A stretch of DNA of 64,000 nucleotides, taken from the NCBI RefSeq assembly GCF_005771635.1, contig NZ_VBWP01000001.1, forward strand, positions 186,001 through 250,000. The letters are read 5' to 3'. The first letter of the stretch is position 1. Every line of letters begins with the position of its first letter. The stretch is from Culicoidibacter larvae (GTDB lineage: Bacteria > Bacillota_I > Bacilli_A > Culicoidibacterales > Culicoidibacteraceae). A program made the position numbers and the translations under genes. Positions 60,495-64,000 of this stretch are shown one piece after another. Under the pieces are notes generated by a model, which was not told the origin of the DNA, searched no databases, and was given only the letters and a program-made list of their open reading frames with translations.

Positions 60495-60898
60495 GAAGTG
60501 ACTTATATAATGGTGTAACCTTGGCTTTTATCGGTGATGCATATTACGGATTGCAGATTAAACGTCATCTGGTTGAGAGACGAGCAATTACCCACGCGCA
60601 AACGTTGCAAAAATTATTGGCTCAATTTGTGAAGGCGGCAGCTCAAGCGACGATTATTCAGACGTTGATTGAGCAAGGAACTTTAACTGAGACAGAAATA
60701 GATATCTTTAAGCGCGGACGAAATGCAAAAACAAATTCTAAACCAAAACATGCAGATGTCATTACTTACAAGATGAGTACCGGGTTTGAAGCGGTTATTG
60801 GTTGGTTAGTTTTGGACAAAAATGAAGCGCGTGCTGATGAGCTGATTGATCAGGCAATTGCGATTATTGAAGGAGCCGGAGATTTATATGAAAAATGA
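60491..60898 (+). CDS. mrnC: Mini-ribonuclease III
   Basis: 135 residues, normal size, lacking a dsRNA-binding domain. The RNase III-like signature LAFIGDAYYG (Asp16) and the second catalytic Glu100 in STGFEAVIGW are present. In Bacillus the enzyme trims 23S rRNA ends. It overlaps cysS and rlmB, matching the classic cysS-mrnC-rlmB order. Confidence 0.93.
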   Translation: MRSDLYNGVTLAFIGDAYYGLQIKRHLVERRAITHAQTLQKLLAQFVKAAAQATIIQTLIEQGTLTETEIDIFKRGRNAKTNSKPKHADVITYKMSTGFEAVIGWLVLDKNEARADELIDQAIAIIEGAGDLYEK

Positions 60899-61625
60899 TA
60901 GAATGCTTGCTTATGGTAAAAACACAGTTATTGATTTGTTAACTTATACACCGGGACAAGTCGCTAAATTATATATATATGATGGTATGAAAAAACAAGA
61001 CCAGCATCTTTTTGTTGACCTTGCCCAAGAAGGTGAAGTCAATTATGAATTTGTTGGCCGCCGCACGCTTGATAATTTTACCGATGAAAATCATCAAGGT
61101 GTTGTGGTTGAGTTGCCGCCATACCGCTACAGTAGTTTAGAGGCGGCAATGGCAAGTGCACACGCTGTCAATGAACTGCCATTTTTTGTCATGCTTGACG
61201 GAATTACTGATCCGCGCAACTTGGGAGCAATTTTACGGAGTGCTGAAACGGCTGGGGTGCATGGAATTATTATTCCTAAAAACCGCGCCAGCGGGATTAC
61301 GCCGACAGTTTTGAAAACGGCAACTGGAGCAACTGAACACTTGCATATTATTCAAGTTACTAACCTGAATCAAACTATGGAGCAAATGAAGAAACAAGGC
61401 ATTTGGTTTGTAGCTGCGCAGATGGATGGTCAGACATATTGGGATGAACGTTTTGATATGCCGCTTTGTCTGGTAATTGGCAGTGAAGGTGATGGTATCA
61501 GTAAACTTGTGGAAAAAAACTGTGACTTATTTGTATCGATTCCGATGAAAGGTAAAATTACATCACTCAATGCGTCGGTTGCGGCCGCATTATTAATGTA
61601 TGAGGTAAATCGCAGCCGTCGTTAA
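60888..61625 (+). CDS. rlmB: 23S rRNA (guanosine-2'-O-)-methyltransferase RlmB
   Basis: 245 residues from ATG 60888. An N-terminal substrate-binding part (residues 1-75, MLAYGKNTVIDLL) is followed by a SPOUT domain with motif 1 LDGITDPRNLGAILRSAE, motif 2 VIGSEGDGIS and motif 3 IPMKGKITSLNASVAAAL, forming the knotted SAM site. It overlaps mrnC by 11 bases. The order mrnC-rlmB is conserved in Bacilli. The yacP (NYN) gene usually next is absent. Confidence 0.93.
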   Translation: MKNDRMLAYGKNTVIDLLTYTPGQVAKLYIYDGMKKQDQHLFVDLAQEGEVNYEFVGRRTLDNFTDENHQGVVVELPPYRYSSLEAAMASAHAVNELPFFVMLDGITDPRNLGAILRSAETAGVHGIIIPKNRASGITPTVLKTATGATEHLHIIQVTNLNQTMEQMKKQGIWFVAAQMDGQTYWDERFDMPLCLVIGSEGDGISKLVEKNCDLFVSIPMKGKITSLNASVAAALLMYEVNRSRR

Positions 61626-61647
61626 TTTTTATGAAACGGAGAATAAA

Positions 61648-62214
61648 ATGATTTATGAAGTCAACGAAGAAGAATTATTTTATTTGATAAGTGAGAAAAA
61701 TGAAGATGCTGAAATGATATTTTACGGACGTATAGAAAATTACCTGCAATTTTTAAGTAGGACATATTCAAGTGTGTTTCTGCGGCAAGATGATATTTTG
61801 TCATATGGCTGGCAGGGAGTTATCGAGGCGTTTGATTGCTACAATCCGCAAGCCGGGGTATCATTCGCGAGTTTTGTGAGAAACTGTATTCAGCGCCGGA
61901 TTATTGATATCCGCCGCCGAAATAATCAAGATAAGCGTAAAGCTATTATGACAAAAATTGAACATGATAATTATGAACAATTGATAGGTGATAAGCATAC
62001 TACTGAAATTCGCACGGTCCAGCATTTGCTGACTGAAGTTCTGGCAGAACTTGAGCAGGTGCTCAAGCCACGTGAGTGGCGCACCTTTCAATGTTACTTA
62101 CAGCAGAGCAGCGCGCAAGCGACTGCGGATGCGTTAGGGATTTCATTGCAGACGGTGTACCGGACAGTAGCAAGAACCAAGACTGCAGTGAAGTGCTATC
62201 TTGAAGATAATTAG
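61648..62214 (+). CDS. RNA polymerase sigma factor, SigH-like
   Basis: 188 residues in the sigH position of Bacilli. Region 2 includes RQDDILSYGWQGVIEAFDCYNPQAGVSFASFV (core-binding 2.2) and CIQRRIIDIRRRNN (2.4, -10 recognition). Region 4 is an HTH: SAQATADALGISLQTVYRTVARTK. Region 3 is short or absent. In non-spore-formers sigH homologues control competence or envelope genes; its targets here are unknown. Confidence 0.85.
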   Translation: MIYEVNEEELFYLISEKNEDAEMIFYGRIENYLQFLSRTYSSVFLRQDDILSYGWQGVIEAFDCYNPQAGVSFASFVRNCIQRRIIDIRRRNNQDKRKAIMTKIEHDNYEQLIGDKHTTEIRTVQHLLTEVLAELEQVLKPREWRTFQCYLQQSSAQATADALGISLQTVYRTVARTKTAVKCYLEDN

Positions 62215-62227
62215 GAAAATAGTTTTG

Positions 62228-62256
62228 GAAAAGCGATGTCAGCATCGCTTTTTCTT
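62228..62256 (+). terminator. Terminator after the sigma factor gene
   Basis: AAAAGCGATG pairs with CATCGCTTTTT around TCAG. Confidence 0.85.
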
Positions 62257-62292
62257 ATGAGTTTTGAACCGAAATAAAGCAAAATAAATTCA

Positions 62293-62321
62293 TTGAAATA
62301 GCAGAGGATATATGGTATTAT
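62293..62321 (+). promoter_or_regulatory. Promoter of rpmG-secE-nusG
   Basis: TTGAAA, 17 bases, TATTAT with a TGG extension. Confidence 0.8.
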
Positions 62322-62358
62322 GGACTATGATATCTTTTGAAACGGTGGTGTGATAATT

Positions 62359-62511
62359 ATGAGTAGCCAAAAAGTAACTTTGGTTTGTACAGAATGTTTA
62401 AGCAGAAACTACTCAACAACAAAAAATAAATTGAATCACACAGAGCGTTTGGAGATGAAGAAGTTTTGTAAACGATGCGGAAAGCATACATTACATAAAG
62501 AAACAAAGTAG
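62359..62511 (+). CDS. rpmG: 50S ribosomal protein L33
   Basis: 50 residues. The four zinc-binding cysteines CTEC and CKRC are intact, and the layout ([31 protein letters not shown]) is the L33 family. Start ATG with GGTGG just before it, a poor site. It heads the rpmG-secE-nusG transcript. Confidence 0.94.
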   Translation: MSSQKVTLVCTECLSRNYSTTKNKLNHTERLEMKKFCKRCGKHTLHKETK

Positions 62512-62527
62512 AGAGTAGGGTTTGACA

Positions 62528-62746
62528 ATGAGCAATGTTGAACAAAAACGAGGCATTATCGGACGTATGTTACATTTTCCGGTAGAAGTTGTTCGTGAAT
62601 TAACTAAAGTTGAATGGATCTCATTAGGAGATTTATTAGTAAAAACGTTAACAGTGCTTGGGTTTAGTGCAGTATTACTGATTTATTTTACAGGAGTTGA
62701 TTTTGTTATCAGTGAATTCCTTAAAATTATCGTAGGCATTAACTAA
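62528..62746 (+). CDS. secE: Preprotein translocase subunit SecE
   Basis: 72 residues, the small Gram-positive type with one C-terminal helix. Key parts are FPVEVVRELTKVEWIS (amphipathic cytosolic surface) and LGFSAVLLIYFTGVDFVIS (membrane helix). The ATG at 62528 follows AGGG. SecE clamps SecY. Its position between rpmG and nusG is the canonical one. Confidence 0.92.
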   Translation: MSNVEQKRGIIGRMLHFPVEVVRELTKVEWISLGDLLVKTLTVLGFSAVLLIYFTGVDFVISEFLKIIVGIN

Positions 62747-62775
62747 GTAATTTTTAGATTGTTCGGGTGAAATGA

Positions 62776-63324
62776 ATGGCAGACTATTATAATGAAAAGA
62801 ATTGGTATGTAGTGCATACTTATTCAGGTTATGAAAATAAAGTAAAAACTAACCTTGAAAAACGGATTAAATCAATGGGCATGGAGGATAAAATTTTCCG
62901 TGTTGTTGTGCCAACTGAAATTGAAGTTGAAGTAAAAGATGGAAAACATAAAGAAAAGGAAAAGAAAACTTTCCCGGGATATGTTTTAGTTGAAATGCTG
63001 ATGACTGATGATTCTTGGTATGTTGTTCGTAATACACCGGGAGTTTCTGGTTTCATTGGTTCATACGGAAAAGGTTCTAAACCGACGCCAATGCACCCAT
63101 GGGAAGTAGATGAAATTCTTGAACGTATTGAAAATGCTGAAGTTGGTATTGCAATTGACTTTGGTATTGGCGATACTGTACGAATTATTGAAGGTGCGTT
63201 TGAAGACCACATTGGTGAAGTTATCGGTATCGATAAGGAAACAATGAAAGTAACGGTTGAAGTATTGATGCTTGGACGCCAGACTGAAGTTGAGTTAGGT
63301 ATTAGTCACGTTGAACGTGCATAG
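62776..63324 (+). CDS. nusG: Transcription termination/antitermination factor NusG
   Basis: 182 residues. The NGN domain starts NWYVVHTYSGYENKV and ends FIGSYGKGSKPTPM. The KOW domain is GIGDTVRIIEGAFEDHIGEVIGI. Both are intact. It binds RNA polymerase and links it to ribosomes or Rho. In most Bacilli rplK follows nusG; here a palindromic element and a hypothetical gene follow instead. Confidence 0.95.
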   Translation: MADYYNEKNWYVVHTYSGYENKVKTNLEKRIKSMGMEDKIFRVVVPTEIEVEVKDGKHKEKEKKTFPGYVLVEMLMTDDSWYVVRNTPGVSGFIGSYGKGSKPTPMHPWEVDEILERIENAEVGIAIDFGIGDTVRIIEGAFEDHIGEVIGIDKETMKVTVEVLMLGRQTEVELGISHVERA

Positions 63325-63452
63325 TTAGATTGTTGAGAAACGCTCGCAATCTTTGAAAGTCGGAAAAAATTACTCGGTCACGTATATCAAGATACGCTCC
63401 CTCCTAATTTTCCCCAACTTCCTTTGATTTCAAACGTTTTCAAACAATCTAA
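63325..63452. repeat. 128-bp long imperfect palindrome after nusG
   Basis: Begins TTAGATTGTT and ends AACAATCTAA. Inside, ATCTTTGAAAGTCGGAAAAA pairs imperfectly with TTTTCCCCAACTTCCTTTGAT. The tip has CGTAT...ATACG. It could be a MITE-like insertion, or a structured RNA. It is not a simple terminator. Confidence 0.7.
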
Positions 63453-63455
63453 ATA

Positions 63456-63486
63456 ATAAAGGAGCCGTTAAGGCTCCTTTTATTTG
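63456..63486 (+). terminator. Terminator after nusG
   Basis: AAAGGAGCC pairs with GGCTCCTTT (then TATTT) around GTTA. Confidence 0.8.
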
Positions 63487-63503
63487 AGAAAGCGAGTGAT
63501 TTG

Positions 63504-63821
63504 ATGAGTAATAACAATACTGTAGATCCAATGGATCCGCAAATTGAAGAGGAACTGCAAACAGTTATCAAAACTATGGAGTTGCATTTTGGCAATAATT
63601 CCGGCGAGCAAGCATTAGCATTTCTGCAATCATATGCTAAGAGTTATGCAGCAATTGAGTTCTTGCCGGAAATCTTAAAATTGATGCCGGATTTTTTTGG
63701 TGTCAAAGAGCCGATAACAATTAATAATTCTGAGGAGCTGCAGGCTTTGATGGAACATATTTTATTACCGCTGTTACGCTACAATGCTTTTTTAAGTGCC
63801 AGCGAAGTTGGTAAGGAATAA
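63504..63821 (+). CDS. Hypothetical protein
   Basis: 105 residues from ATG 63504, helical and acidic, with LEEELQTVIKTMELHFG-like amphipathic stretches and no membrane span or known motif. It is separated from nusG by a terminator and from the next gene by another, so it is a single transcription unit. No function can be proposed. Confidence 0.55.
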   Translation: MSNNNTVDPMDPQIEEELQTVIKTMELHFGNNSGEQALAFLQSYAKSYAAIEFLPEILKLMPDFFGVKEPITINNSEELQALMEHILLPLLRYNAFLSASEVGKE

Positions 63822-63838
63822 CTAAAATATCATTTGAT

Positions 63839-63875
63839 AATCCGCGCCGGAGAACCGGTGCGGATTATTTTTTTC
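63839..63875 (+). terminator. Terminator
   Basis: AATCCGCGCCGG pairs with CCGGTGCGGATT around AGAA, then ATTTTTTT. Confidence 0.92.
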
Positions 63876-63894
63876 TAACAAGAATATACAAACA

Positions 63895-63903
63895 TGTTAT
63901 AAT
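63895..63903 (+). promoter_or_regulatory. Extended -10 promoter of the lipoprotein gene
   Basis: TGTTATAAT, 33 bases before the ATG; no clear -35. Confidence 0.5.
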
Positions 63904-63936
63904 AAGTTGGTAATATAGAGAAGTGAGGTTATCAAA

Positions 63937-64000
63937 ATGAAGAGAATTTTAAGTGTTTTAGCTGTTTTCGGCTTAGCTCTGGCAATGGTGGGATGTGCCA
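63937..64000 (+). CDS. Lipoprotein, N-terminal fragment only
   Basis: ATG at 63937 after GTGAGG. Only 21 residues are visible, a lipoprotein signal peptide ending in a lipobox (MVGC, Cys at residue 20). The gene runs off the window, so its function cannot be judged. Confidence 0.65.
   Translation, partial: MKRILSVLAVFGLALAMVGCA

Noticed and set aside
1-64000. CRISPR arrays, rRNA, tRNA, insertion sequences or prophage
   Set aside because: No regularly spaced short repeats, no transposase, integrase or phage structural genes, and no tRNA cloverleaf or rRNA signature was found by reading.

Overview
The window is chromosomal DNA from a low-GC Gram-positive bacterium (Bacillota). The evidence is AGGAGG-type ribosome binding sites, many T-tailed intrinsic terminators, five surface proteins with LPXTG-type wall anchors, a PTS sugar permease, and the order cysS-mrnC-rlmB-sigma factor-rpmG-secE-nusG that is known from Bacilli. 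TGA is used as a stop and TGG codes Trp, so this is not a Mollicute code. D-lactate dehydrogenase, glycerol dehydrogenase, a beta-glucoside system and hybrid cluster protein suggest a fermentative, oxygen-sensitive or facultative lifestyle. I cannot name the species. I see no rRNA, tRNA, CRISPR array, phage or insertion sequence.

Layout. 1-6.8 kb: end of a MATE exporter, three LPXTG surface proteins, a possible beta-propeller protein and a small membrane protein with a frame problem. 6.9-15.3 kb: gamma-glutamyl hydrolase plus amino acid permease, a DeoR regulator, a beta-glucoside pair (6-phospho-beta-glucosidase and EIIC), and a Crp/Fnr regulator next to hcp. 15.3-25.2 kb: J-domain-like membrane protein, a large secreted M23 peptidase with eight repeats, small enzymes, an M20 peptidase and a fourth LPXTG protein. 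25.4-29.8 kb: two-component system, an XRE regulator and two membrane proteins. 29.9-35.3 kb: a tightly packed five-gene operon (glycosyltransferase, OleD-like dehydrogenase, KAS III/OleA-like condensing enzyme, metallo-beta-lactamase-fold hydrolase, acyl-adenylating ligase) that looks like an undescribed glycolipid or beta-hydroxy-acid pathway. 35.4-43.6 kb: Mga-like regulator, SulP transporter, AraC regulator and a three-gene ABC importer of the TrpXYZ type. 44-55.7 kb: glycerol dehydrogenase, AEC carrier, D-lactate dehydrogenase, a TetR/MacB-like ABC module, a dicarboxylate/amino-acid symporter and HAD phosphatases. 55.9-64 kb: SemiSWEET, gpmA, a fifth LPXTG protein, the cysS-to-nusG housekeeping block and the start of a lipoprotein gene.

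The most interesting items are regulatory and structural. The TrpX-type ABC operon has a classical-looking leader-peptide attenuator: two tiny overlapping leader ORFs and three mutually exclusive stems, with a Trp codon inside stem 1. Four transcription units are flanked on both sides by copies of one terminator hairpin; the clearest is a 48-bp exact direct repeat around the TetR/ABC module. All five LPXTG genes share a G-run Shine-Dalgarno (about AGGGGG) that other genes lack. A GGGAGAAA-like element sits just before many hairpins. A 128-bp palindromic element follows nusG.
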